Source: Diplonema papillatum (lineage: Eukaryota > Euglenozoa > Diplonemea > Diplonemida > Diplonemidae). From it: a stretch of 64,000 nt of DNA. Below are positions 28,867 through 39,652 of the stretch, one piece after another. Numbering within the stretch: the stretch's first letter is position 1; the number at the start of each line of letters is the position of its first letter. Made by a program: the position numbers and the translations under genes. The notes beneath the pieces were generated by a model. That model did no database searches. It worked only from the letters and a program-made list of their open reading frames with translations, and was not told where the DNA came from. The stretch covers positions 1 to 64,000 of the forward strand of contig JAPJBO010000192.1 in NCBI GenBank assembly GCA_030068145.1. The letters run 5' to 3'.

Positions 28867-30066
28867 TCACTTGGCGGAGTTGTTGTGAAGCTTCGGGCCT
28901 TTCTTCGCAGCAGCCAAGGACTTAGTCTCGGATTCCGGAGAAGTCGAATCTCTGCTTCTTTTCGGTCCAGTCTTGGCGCTCTGAATTTGGGCCCTCGGGG
29001 AGTCGGTGTTGGTTACGGCGGTGTTGTTTTTCTTCATTCTTATTTCAGTCTGGAGGTCAGTGAACATCGAGCGCATCTCAGAGTGACTGCCTTCGACGAC
29101 ACCTTTCAGTGTTAAGGCCATATTCGCCGAGAGAGACTCTACAGCCGCGACAAGGTCCCCTTTGATCTCGACACGCAGCTCGTCCATCTTCCTCGAGCTC
29201 TCCTTTTCGAGGGCAGTGATAGAGCGTTGCTGATGATTCAGCGCTCTCTCGAGGTCTTCCTTCGTAACATACTTCGAGGGACTGAGGGTTGTAGCGGAGG
29301 GCGACGCTGCTGCAGCTGACTTGGAGGCCACAAGAGCAGCTGAGTACGACTTGGTGATGGTATGGTTTGGTCGGTCGGAGGAGGACAGACTCAGCTTAAC
29401 GCCGTCGACTTCAAATGCAGAGGCAGTCTGCGGGGTCAGACTCTTGACATGCCAGAATTGGCCCGCTTCGTCGTTCCCCGGTCGGATCGGTGTCGATTCC
29501 CATCCAGCTTTTCCCAATGCCTTCGTCAGCTGGCTCTTGTTTACGTTCTCCGGTGCACCGCGAACCTTGTAGTAGTGGGTCGTATCGGGCGTCCCTTCGA
29601 GTATTGCCGCCACCCTCTCTTGCTCGGCCGCCTCAACGCGGAGTCCAAGACCAAGTTTCGTCACTACAAGGCCCCAGTGCTCGACTCCACTCGCTTCGAC
29701 CTTCGTCCACACTTCCGCGGCGTTCTCCCGTTTGTCGTCCCCGTTCAGCCACACCATCGCAAATTTGCGGCGTTGGTCATAGGTGCTTCTGTTCATTAAC
29801 TGATTGGTGAACAGAGCTTCCCTACCAGAAGCCCGCAACAAGCCTTCGATGACCGGAACCCTGTCGAAGTAAAGGGCATAGTACACCCTGGAGCCGGGCT
29901 CCCCCTTCACCTTTGGCTGGACAACTCGTCCTTCAGATCCAAGTATGCAGGACAGGCGCTTTTCGATTTCCTTGGCGATGCTCCCATGTTGAATTTGACC
30001 TGAGACAGCCTCGTGCAGCTGGAGGACAATTCCAGCCTCTTTGTCAGCAGTCCAAACGTTGGACAT
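28867..30066 (-). CDS. ORF1 copy C
   Basis: 399 codons from the ATG at 30066. Unrecognised N-terminal domain, then a coiled coil and a basic tail. The 5' UTR (30067-30223) is AT-richer and contains aataaag on the + strand. Stop codon TGA followed by CCC, with ORF2 in the same frame. Confidence 0.75.
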   Translation of the reverse strand: MSNVWTADKEAGIVLQLHEAVSGQIQHGSIAKEIEKRLSCILGSEGRVVQPKVKGEPGSRVYYALYFDRVPVIEGLLRASGREALFTNQLMNRSTYDQRRKFAMVWLNGDDKRENAAEVWTKVEASGVEHWGLVVTKLGLGLRVEAAEQERVAAILEGTPDTTHYYKVRGAPENVNKSQLTKALGKAGWESTPIRPGNDEAGQFWHVKSLTPQTASAFEVDGVKLSLSSSDRPNHTITKSYSAALVASKSAAAASPSATTLSPSKYVTKEDLERALNHQQRSITALEKESSRKMDELRVEIKGDLVAAVESLSANMALTLKGVVEGSHSEMRSMFTDLQTEIRMKKNNTAVTNTDSPRAQIQSAKTGPKRSRDSTSPESETKSLAAAKKGPKLHNNSAK

Positions 30067-30230
30067 ATTACCGGTCGGAGTTCGTGACAACTGTCTTTGT
30101 TACTAACGTTTTTTCTTGGGCACGAAATCGTTCTCTACCGTTGGCCTAATAGATTACGTACTGTATTGGACACGGTGTGAGACAACCAATAAAGTACAGA
30201 AACTGTAGCTTTTAAATCGTTGGCCCCGTG

Positions 30231-30312
30231 GCAGACGTACCCAAGTGGTTACGGGGCTCGCCTGCTAAGCGAGTGTGCTCTGCATGCGCAGGTTCAAACC
30301 CTGCCGTCTGCG
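30231..30312 (+). tRNA. tRNA-Ser(GCT): tRNA-Ser (GCT anticodon)
   Basis: Folds as a class II tRNA. Acceptor GCAGACG pairs with CGTCTGC (30305-30311); the D arm has CCCAAGTGG; anticodon stem CTCGC/GCGAG with loop CTGCTAA gives anticodon GCT; a long variable arm follows; the T arm is GCAGG-TTCAAAC-CCTGC; the discriminator base is G. All stems pair without mismatch, so it looks functional. No intron. It is the only complete tRNA gene I can support here, and I-like elements are stacked directly on its 5' side in the opposite orientation. Confidence 0.93.
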
Positions 30313-30317
30313 TTTTT
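30313..30317 (+). terminator. Pol III T-run terminator of tRNA-Ser
   Basis: TTTTT immediately after the discriminator base, the usual Pol III stop. Confidence 0.85.
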
Positions 30318-30343
30318 CCTGTCTGCGAAAACGGGCTAATTCC

Positions 30344-30367
30344 AGTGTGAGACTTAGCTATACCACC
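30344..30367. repeat. Short family-D terminal fragment
   Basis: AGTGTGAGACTTAGCTATA matches the terminus of family D at 42203-42221 (complement). It may be the far end of the D copy whose other end is at 49478. Just left of it, 30333-30343 reads gggctaattcc, like a family-A end. Confidence 0.4.
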
Positions 30368-30495
30368 GGGCTGGTGCCCATTACGGGCTAATTATAGCAC
30401 ATTTTCTTAACTTTGTGCCCATTATAGAACTATTCTTAACTTTTTGCCCATTATAGAACTGTTCTTAACTCCATTATAGAACTATTCTTAACTAT

Positions 30496-33400
30496 ATCAC
30501 CCATTCCACGAAAAAGTGTCACAGATTTTCCGTCTGAAAAGCAGCCCGTTTTGGGTCAAAATTTTGGAATTTTTGGGAAATTTTTTTTGGGATGGAAAGA
30601 GCTATCCCTGGCGATTATGGGCAAGCAATCAGCTCGCGTGGCGACCAAAATCTGGCGTGCAGATGGACAAAAGGTCGGTTTTGGGGCTGTTTCAAAAACC
30701 CAAAAAAACGATTTCCGGTGGGAACGACCCTCAAACCCCTGTGTGGGTGTGGTATCCTCTGGACCATGGGCTAAAAAAAACGGCGGGAATCTTTTTGTTC
30801 ACTACCGAGTGAGAATTTTTGGACTCATTTTGAGTTCTTCGCAAACCGGGCGAAATAAGCTCTGAGAGAGCAGAAATACCGTCCTGGGACACTGGAAACG
30901 AGTAAATGACGATCTCGCACTTTCCGATAAGAATTCCAACTGAGCAGGCGCTAAAAGCGAATTTTGGCCCGAGGTTTGGCAACATAGCCAAACGGTTACC
31001 TCACCCTCCTGGACGGGTCAATTCCCATTCACGAGCAATCTTTAACTTTTTGCCCATTCACGAGCATGGCTTAACTTTTTGCCCATTCACGAGCATGTTT
31101 CAAACTTTTTGCCCATTCACGAGCACCTTAAACTTTTTGCCCATTCACGAGCATGGCCTAACTTTTCGCCCATTCACGAGCATGGCCTAACTTTTCGCCC
31201 ATTCACGAGCATGGCCTAACTTTTTGCCCATTCACGAGCATGCTCAAAACTTTTTGCCCATTCACGAGCATGCTTCAAAATATTTGCCCATTCACGAGCA
31301 TGTTGCAGACCTTTTTGCCCGTTCACGAACTTTGTCTACTCACGAGCTATTCTTAACTGCACAAAGAGCGCGAAGGAAGTCTGCTGTTCTCTCCTGCAAC
31401 TTGGGTCCCCAACTTGGGCCCCAAACTTGGGCCCCAAACTTGGGTCCCAAACTTGGGTCCCAAACTTGGGTCCCAAACTTGGGTCCCAAACTTGGGTCCC
31501 AAACTTGGGTCCCAAACTTGGGTCCCAAACTTGTGTCACAAACTTGGGTCCAAAATCTTGGTCAGGACTGCAGATCTAACAATGTGGACTATAATGGCAA
31601 AATCTAAGGAACATGGACTATAATGGCAAAATTTACTGGGGGGGGGTCGAATTCAGGAGGTACCTTGAATAGAAGAGGTACCTTGAATACAAGAGGCATT
31701 TTGGAAATCTGGAAAAAAGTTGGATTTTTTCTTGGTCCGCATAACAGACCTTTTTCGACGGTTTTCTGATCGCGATGAGCTCCGATGAAGAGAACCGCGA
31801 AAAATAGACCCGGGGACCAAGAATTATGTGCGTGGTTCGTGGGTCTTTACCAGATGCGGGGCACCGGGCGTGGAACCCACAGGTTTGCAATGGAAAGGAC
31901 GGAAATCGACCCACTGGTTGGTGACATTTCTTTGCAGGCCCGTGCAGCAGACCTTTTCCGGCGAATTTGTGCTCGCGTTCAGCTCCGATGAAGAGAACCG
32001 TGAAAAATAGACCCGGGGACCACAAATTACGTGCGTCTTTCAAGAAGAAGGGAGTTCCCGCGGTTTCCGGGTTTGCGGTACTTTTTTCCATTTCTTTTTC
32101 GGGAAAATTGCAGGATCGGCACGCCGAATAGAAGAGGTACCTCTTGTATTCGACCCCCCCCAGTAAGAATCGTGGACTATAATGGCAAAGTTCCCGGCTT
32201 TGCGACCGCACAGGCTCATGCCTAATATGCGGCAGCCTAACAAACCCGATGAAGAAAAAGTGGTAAAGGTGACCATGGCCATCTCCATTCTTCTCCGCGC
32301 CGGGAAGCTCCCGCACCGGCCCAGAGCTCAACCTTTTTACAAAGGGAGCCGAGGGCCAGAACAGGAACTTTGACGCGAAAAAAAATGGCGAGGGGGTGAG
32401 CCCGAGAGGGGGCATTTTAGCGGGCGAGGGGTCACCTCGCGACGAAATCTCAAAGCTTGTCTCCCTTGATTCCCAGTCAACGACAACACAATCCTGGTTC
32501 AATCCTGGTTCTGCAAGGGGTACTGTTCAGGATGTGTCTAACTTGCTCTAAGTCAGTGAGTTGCAGTAGTTCTTGGACTCGAGATTCGATTTTTCAAATG
32601 ACCAAACAAGGAAACCGTACACCGCGAGAGTAGGAAAAACGTAGAAAGGGAAAGTTTTTTTATGGTAACAACCGCGGTTGTCATTATCAAAAAGTGACGG
32701 TTGGCAGCGTACTGTGGAAATTACCATACAGGTGATACACATACGCACAAACAAACGGCTGTGCGTAAATAATAAGAGCCACGTCACTTTTTTTTGACCG
32801 CACTACCCTGAGCCAAATCCTGGACGTGGTTTCAGGTGGTAAATTTGGCAAATGATCATGATCAGAAGGTCCTACTTGGGCGGTTCAGTTTCCTCACACA
32901 TTGCATGTGGCTAAGAAAAAAACTCAAAGGGCGAAATACATCTGTCAGAGCAGGCCGGTGTCAATACCCAAAGTACGGTAATACCCAAAACGCCGTTTTA
33001 AACGGGCCGACTTTCATCATGGTCGGCGACGCAAAACTATTAGGAAACACTTGAAGAAGGAAACGTAATTGAGAAAAACGGGATCGTCGGAAACACAAAA
33101 CAGAACTGGACAGTCATGACATGCACGACTGAGCTGTTGAGAGATCCGTATCACCGAATGGGAGCGACAGAATTGAACTGATCCTGCTCTAAGCTGAACG
33201 GCTGAAAGTTTGAACTCGCCTACACGTGTAATGTGCACTCGGTAGCTTGAGCCAATTTGACTTATGGCAAGTTATGCTTGAATTCTCGTGATTGGGCAAA
33301 AAAAATAAGAATACTCGTGGAGGGCAAAAAGTTTTGAGCATGCTCGTGAATGGGCAAAAAGTTTTGAGCATGCTCGTGAATGGGCAAAAAGTTTGAAGCA

Positions 33401-34093
33401 TGCTCGTGAATGGGCAAAAAGTTAGGCTATGCTCGTGAATGGGCTAAAACTATTGAGGAATGCTCGTGAATGGGCTAAAAAAAAAATCATGCTCGTGAAT
33501 GGGAATGGCAGTGCTCGTGAATGGGCGAAAAGTTAAAACATGCTCGTGAATGGGCAAAAACTTCGAGAATGCTCGTGAATGGGCGAAAAGTTCAAGCATG
33601 CTCGTGAATGGGCAAAAAGTTTTGAGAATGCTCGTGAATGGGATTTGACCCCCTCCTGGACCCCTGTAGCATGGTTCGATTCCCCCGGTCCGATTTTTTT
33701 TTTTTGCGATTTTTCGGTGTGAAAAGCAGCCGTCTGGAAATTATTTTCGAGGTCTTTTTGGGAAATCTTTTGGTTTTCGAGTAGTTCTGGGATGCGCGAT
33801 TATGGGCAAGCTGCCAGCTAGCCCAGCGATCAAAATCTGACCCCCTCCTGGATGCAGAGAGAAAAAAAACCGATCTCCAGGACCCCATTTTTTCGGGTGC
33901 CGACCTCCATTTCCGGTGGGGGGGTCGGTCAAAATTTTTATCCAACCAAATATTCGGAAAGCCCTGTCCTCAACGGATTCAAACGTGTCCTCAAAATCTC
34001 GAAACCGACCATTTTCGGACCTGCAGATGGAAGTTTTCGGCAGAAATCCGAAAAAAGCCGAAATCTGTGACACTTTTTCGTGGAATGGGTGAT
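30496..34093. mobile_element. TIR element family B, 3.6 kb
   Basis: Perfect 31-bp TIRs beginning ATCACCCATTCCACG at 30496 and ending in the complement at 34093. Inward lie related 350-bp arms, then arrays of ~28-bp units CCCATTCACGAGCATG at 31025-31330 and inverted at 33290-33645. The centre holds two ~203-bp tRNA-like units (31787, 31989), a short 13-bp array (31395-31560), and unassigned spacer 32400-33250. No convincing protein-coding sequence was found; a 289-codon minus frame (31633-32502) looks spurious. TSD not clear. Confidence 0.8.
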
Positions 34094-34746
34094 ATGCCCA
34101 TTCTCGATAACTTTGTGCCCATTATAGAACATTCGCTAACTTTTTGCCCATTATAGAACATTCGCTAAAAATCGTCACTTCGGGGACTCGATACCACAAC
34201 CTTCAGGACGGGTTTTGGTCTAAATCTGGTCCAAAACTTGAACAGCACGGTTTCCTGAGTTTGTGCCTACTTTTCTCAACTTTGGACCCAAGTTTGCCAA
34301 GACTCGTGGCAAGAGTAAGTTCAAGTTTGTGTTAGCACGCAGGCGGTACTCTGCATCGCCGACGTGGTAGAAGAGACCTGCACACGGGTTTATTACTCTT
34401 CGTACGTGATGTTTGCTTTCACGTCTCGATCGTCGCGACCAGCATTGTTCCCAAACTTGGGTCCAATGGTTGGATTTAGTCCAAATCTTGGCCGCGACTT
34501 TGGGTCCAACTTGGACTCCAAGTTTTGGGTCCGAGAAAAGCTGGGTGAAAGTCGGCTGAAGGAGTTGCCAAGTCTTCGAATCAGCTGTTTTTCGCAGGAA
34601 GATGCTTGCAACCAACGCGGAGGAGTCGGTTCTGCAACTGGGCATCAACGCTGTTGACAACGGCAGCAGGAAGTGACGAGCCTATGAAATCCATTCAAGA
34701 ATGGGGTGAAATACCAAAACAGTACGGTTTCCTGAGGTTGTGCCCA

Positions 34747-35225
34747 AAACTTGGGTTCCAAACTTGGGTCCCAAACTTGGGTCCCAAACTTGGGTCCCAA
34801 ACTTGGGTCCCAAACTTGGGTCCCAAACTTGGGTTCCAAACTTGGGTTCCAAACTTGGGTTCCAAACTTGGGTCCCAAACTTGGGTCCCAAACTTGGGTC
34901 CCAAACTTGGGTCCCAAACTTGGGTCCCAAACTTGGGTCCCAAACTTGGGTCCCAAACTTGGGTCCCAAACTTGGGTTCCCAAACTTGGGTTCCAAACTT
35001 GGGTTCCAAACTTGGGTCCCAAACTTGGGTCCCAAACTTGGGTCCCAAACTTGGGTTCCAAACTTGGGTTCCAAACTTGGGTTCCCAAACTTGGGTTCCA
35101 AACTTGGGTCCCAAACTTGGGTTCCAAACTTGGGTCCCAAACTTGGGTCCCAAACTTGGGTTCCAAACTTGGGTCCCAAACTTGGGTTCCAAACTTGGGT
35201 CCCAAACTTGGGTCCCCCAAACTTG
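34747..35225. repeat. 13-bp minisatellite, inverted copy
   Basis: Same unit as 8853-9290 in reverse orientation, with more GGGTTCC variants. Part of the inverted family-A copy. Confidence 0.9.
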
Positions 35226-36625
35226 GGTTGGTCATCAATAGACGACAACCAGTTCAACTTCAAGCGTCAGCTGCCAGAGGCCCAGACTAACACTACCAGA
35301 CTGCACGCAGCCTGACAGCAGTCTGACTCTGAGCAGACCGCCCGGTCTGTTCGAGGCTTTTCCGTGGCATGATGACATAATCCAGGTCCAGGACCAGTCT
35401 GGTTACCAGGTTACTGGCCTGGCGCTACCAGTAATTAGGCCCAGACTTCAGACCGGGCCCGCGTGGACCGAAACTTGAGCCCAAAACCTGACCCAAAACT
35501 TGGACCAAACCTGGACCCGAGTTGGGAACCAAAATTTAGACCCAAGATTTTGGCAGCCTGGAGGTTGGGGTATCGAGTCCCAGAAGTGACGATTTAGCAA
35601 TGTTCTATAATGGGCAAAAAGTTAGCGGAATGTTCTATAATGGGCACAAAGTTAGCGGAATGTTCTATAATGGGCACACAGTTATCGAGAATGGGCAAAA
35701 AGTTAAAAACAGTTCTATAATGGGCACAAAGTTAGCGACTGTTCTATAATGGGCAAAAAGTAAAAAACAGTTCTATAATGGGAATTAGCCCGCCCATTAC
35801 AGCACGGTTTTGTTAGATTTGCCCATTACAGCACGGTTTTCTTAGATTTGCCCATTCGGTGCCTCAAAAAGTGTCACTTGCAGGGTTCGTCCCCGAAAAA
35901 GTGGGGGCAAATACCATTCTCACACAAAAAAACAAATTTTTACCATTCTCACACAAGTTTCAACAAACCTTACCATTCTCACACGGTCGCAACAAATTTT
36001 ACCATTCTCACACAAGCTCCAACAAATGTTACCATTCTCACACAGTCGCAACAAATGCTACCATTCTCACACAGTCGCAACAAATACCAAAGACCAGAGA
36101 GGCGGGTTTGAACCGACGCCACTCAAATTCTAAGATTATAAGACCCCAAACTTTCCAAAGGGCCAAAGTGACTTGAATTGCAATGTGTCAAGTTTTTCGG
36201 GGTAAACACCATTCTCACACTTTTTCAACAATTCTTACCATTCTCACACGGTTGCAACAAATGCTACCATTCTCACACAGTCGCAACAAATGCTACCATT
36301 CTCACACAGTCGCAACAAATGCTACCATTCTCACACAGTCGCAACAAATGCTACCATTCTCACACAGTCCAAACAATTTCTTACCATTCTCACACAGTCG
36401 CAACAAATGCTACCATTCTCACACAGTCCGAACAATTTCTTACCTTTCTCACACAGTCGCAACAAAATGCTACCATTCTCACACAGTCGCAACAAATGCT
36501 ACCATTCTCACACAGTCGCGTGTACACACAAAATGATTAGAAAGCTACAGGGCAGTGTGAGGTTTAGCTACAAAAAGCTACAGCTAGCTACAGCGTAGCT
36601 TTTTGTAGCCTTTTGTAGCTCTTTT

Positions 36626-37404
36626 TTTTGGGGGGGGTTCCCAGCCCATTCAGGATACTTTTCGCCCCAATTTCTTCAGTTTCGAAGTTTTCTGGGCATA
36701 TTTTGGGTTTTCCTGGCACCTGCTTTGCCCTGTGCACTGGGGCCCGCTGCAGTCTACCGAGCCTCAGTGAGGGTCGGTCACTCGGTGAGGCTGCAACCAC
36801 GGGTGATGCAGCAGGGAAGCCTGGGGCGCCAGAGTCACGACGGTTCCATGAAGCGAAGCCAATCAGGACCCCAACCGCAGAGCGAAGAGCGCTCGAGACA
36901 GTGTGGGCCCGTAGCCCCGGCTGGAGCTCTCATTGCACTCCAGAGCCCCGGGCTGAGTCAGGTATTTGGCCGGTACCACCACTTACCAACACTTGGGCAG
37001 ATGCTGCAGTGTGGACTGCCGAAGCCACCGTTTAGACCAGTCACTCCCCGTCGGACGGGCCCCCCAAAAAGCCCCTCGGGCCTTCTGGGGATTCGCCACA
37101 AGAACGCACTCACCCGCCCTTTGGAAGATAGTGGAGACCATTATCAAAGACCGCCCCACGTTCCTCCATCGATGGACTCCTCAGTCCGGAGGCTTCCGGT
37201 AGGGAGAGGCACAGAGAAGCAGCTCTGCACCGTGACGGCGGCAATCAACCGGAAAAAAGGCCGATTCACATGCTGCTCGCCTTCGACCTGGCGCGCGCTT
37301 TCGACGGGCAGCACGCTCCCGGCAGGCGGGACTCCCGGGAAGAGCACGCCGCTCAGCACGAATCAACCCCGACTACTTTACGCGTATTCCCCGGGTGAGA
37401 GTGC
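36626..37404. repeat. Inverted repeat arm X, left
   Basis: About 700 bp that recurs in inverse orientation at 37714-38413 (with deletions), with a reversed E-type arm (37409-37702) between them. One frame contains LLAFDLARAFDGQ, faintly like RT motif A, but there is no supporting context, so no protein call is made. Confidence 0.6.
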
Positions 37405-37713
37405 CCAAACTTGACACATTGCAATTCAAGTCACTTTGGCCCTTTGGAAAGTTTGGGGTCTTATAATCTTAGAATTTGAGTGGCGTCGGTTCAAACCCGC
37501 CTCTCTGGTCTTTGGTATTTGTTGCGACTGTGTGAGAATGGTAGCATTTGTTGCGACTGTGTGAGAATGGTAACATTTGTCGGAGCTTGTGTGAGAATGG
37601 TAAAATTTGTTGCGACCGTGTGAGAATGGTAAGGTTTGTTGAAACTTGTGTGAGAACGGTAAAAATTTGTTTTTTTGTGTGAGAATGGTATTTGCCCCCA
37701 AGTTTGGGCATTC

Positions 37714-38413
37714 ACCCGGGGACTACGCGTAAAGTAGTCGGGGTTGATTCGTGCTGAGCGGCGTGCTCTTCCCGGGAGTCCCGCCTGCCGGGAGCGTGCT
37801 GCCCGTCGAAAGCGCGCGCCAGGTCGAAGGCGAGCAGCATGTTAACAACCGGAAAAAAAGGCCTTTTTTCCGGTTGATTGCCGCCGTCACGGTGTAGAGC
37901 TGCTTCTCTGCGTCTCCCTACCGGAAGCCTCCGGACTGAGGAGTCCATCGATGGAGGAACGTGGGGCGGTCTTTGATAATGGTCTCCACTATCTTCCAAA
38001 GGGCGGGTGAGTGGCAGTCCACACTGCAGCATCTGCCCAAGTGTTGGTAAGTGGTGGTACCGGCCAAATACCTGACTCAGCCCGGGGCTCTGGAGTGCAA
38101 TGAGAGCTCCAGCCGGGGCTCCGGGCCCACACTGTCTCGAGCGCTCTTCGCTCTGCGGTTGGGGTCCTGATTGGCTTCGCTTCATGAAACCGTCGTGACT
38201 CTGGCGCCCCAGGCTTCCCTGCTGCATCACCCTCGCCGCCTGCGTGGTTGCAGCCTCACCGACCCTCGGTAGGCTGCAGCGGGCCCGGCAGTGAGGCTTC
38301 AGTGCACAGGGCAAAGCAGGTGCCAGGAAAAACCAAAATATGCCCAGAAAACTTCGAAACTGAAGAAATTGGGGCGAAAAGTATCCTGAATGGGCTGGGA
38401 ACCCCCCCCCCAA
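37714..38413. repeat. Inverted repeat arm X, right
   Basis: Reverse complement of 36626-37404, missing ~80 bp. The centre of the palindrome (near ccccgggtga / tcacccgggg) is where the E-type arm lies. Confidence 0.6.
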
Positions 38414-38414
38414 A

Positions 38415-39520
38415 GTACGTGCGCTCGGCTAAGGCCGGCGCGTGGCGAGACTGGAGGCAGCAGTTAAAGTTCGGGGAACAGCAAAGTTCGGGCGAAGCTA
38501 AGTTCGGGCAATGCTAAGTTCTGGTGAAGCAAAGTTCGGGTGAAGCTAAGTTCGGGCGAAACAAAGTTCGGGCGAAGCAAAGTTCGGGCGAAGCTAAGTT
38601 CGGGTGAGCAAAGTTCTGGTGAAGCAAAGTTCGGGCGAAGGTGAAGCTAAGTTCGGGCGAAACAAAGTCCGGGCGAAGCTAAGTTCTGGGTGAAGCAAAG
38701 TTCGGACGTTCTGGTGAAGCTAAGATCGGGCGAAACAAAGTTCGGCGAAGCTAAGTTCGGGTGAAGCAAAGTTCGGGCGAAGCTAAGTTCTGGTGAAGCA
38801 AAGTTCGGGCGAAGCTAAGTTCGGGTGAAGCAAAGTTCTGGTGAAGCTAAGTTCGGGCGAAACAAAGTTCGGGCGAAACAAAGTTCGGGCGAAGCTAAGT
38901 TCGGGTGAGCTAAGTTGGTGAAGCAAAGTTCGGGCGAAGCAAAGCTCGGGTGAAGCTAAGTTCGGGCGAAGCAAAGTTCGGGCGAAGCTAAGTTCGGGAA
39001 GAAGCTAAGTTCGGGTGAAGCAAAGTTCGGGGAAGCTAAGTTCGGGTGAAACAAAGTTCGGGCGAAGCAAAGCAAAGTTCGGGCGAAGCTAAGTTCTGGT
39101 GAAGCAAAGTTCGGGGGAAAGTTCTGGTGAAGCTAAGTTCTGGCGAAAGCAAGTTCGGGCGAAGCTAAGCAAAGTTCGGCGAAGCAAAGTTCGGGTGAAG
39201 CAAAGTTTGGCGAAACGCAAAGCAAAGTTGTGGCGAAGCTAAGTTCTGGTGAAGCAAAGTTCGGGCGAAGCAAAGTTCGGGTCAAGCTAAGTTCGGGCGA
39301 AACAAAGTCCGGGCGAAGCTAAAATCTGGGGGAAGCAAAGTTCGGGTGAAGCAAAGTTCTGGTGAAGCTAAGATCGGCGAAACAAAGTTCGGGCGAAGCT
39401 AAGTTCGGGTGGAGCTAAGTTCGGGTGAAGCAAAGTTCTGGTGAAGCAAAGTTCGGGCGAAGCAAAGTTCGGGCGAAGTTCGGGTGAAGCAAAGTTCTGG
39501 TGAACATTGCATGTTCATAG
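38415..39520. repeat. Family F subterminal array (AAGTTCGGGCGAAGC units)
   Basis: Starts GTACGTGCGCTCGGC and a GC-rich ~60-bp terminal block, then ~1 kb of irregular 12-15 bp units AAGTTCGGGCGAAGC / AAGTTCTGGTGAAGC. Ends near cattgcatgttcatagg, a junction sequence that also appears at 48347. Further F arrays are at 47372 and, inverted, at 49480-49944. Confidence 0.8.
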
Positions 39521-39652
39521 GACCTCCAGTCTCGAAAAAAGAGCTACAAAAGGCTACAAAAAGCTACGCTGTAGCTACTGGGGGGGGCCAATTACAATTG
39601 AGTTCAATTGTAATATAACGATACACGGCGTGGAATTGGGGGGTCTCAGACC

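Larger units (their letters stand above)
24275..30223 (-). mobile_element. I/Ingi-like non-LTR retrotransposon, copy C (tRNA-proximal)
   Basis: Minus strand, 5' end at 30223, poly(A) as T20 at 24275-24294. Seven bases (ttttтcg-type, 24268-24274) separate its tail from the 5' end of copy B. Its 5' end is seven bases (30224-30230) from the first base of the tRNA-Ser gene. Both ORFs are open and the ORF1-ORF2 frame is preserved, so this is the best candidate for a live copy. Confidence 0.9.
30385..35791. mobile_element. TIR element family A, inverted copy with nested B element; 9-bp TSD
   Basis: The reverse complement of the 8316-10054 element, bracketed by the perfect 9-bp duplication GCCCATTAC (30376-30384 and 35792-35800). 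The left terminus has lost a few bases (GGGCTAATTATAG). It contains the same CCCATTATAGAAC arrays, tRNA T-arm-like segment, 13-bp minisatellite and right arm. It is interrupted at 30496-34093 by element B; without that insert it is ~1.8 kb. Confidence 0.85.

Noticed and set aside
31633-32502. 289-codon minus-strand ORF in element B
   Set aside because: Crosses two 203-bp tRNA-like units and other repeats, shows no domain, and the same units are non-coding elsewhere.
31025-33645. CRISPR-like arrays (regular ~28-bp units)
   Set aside because: Units are directly adjacent subterminal repeats without unique spacers, mirrored at both element ends, in a eukaryotic context.
36178-36598. Proteins rich in TILTQSQQMLPFSH in three frames
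   Set aside because: Translations of the family-E subterminal array (29-bp period), open in several frames at once.
37181-37414. RT fragment suggested by LLAFDLARAFDG
   Set aside because: A single weak motif in a region present as an inverted pair, with no other RT motif in frame.
35895-37702. Element E ending at 37702 as a separate complete element
   Set aside because: The 9-bp TSD GAAAAAGTG pairs 35903 with 43522, not with 37703; the 37409-37702 arm is better seen as an internal rearranged copy.
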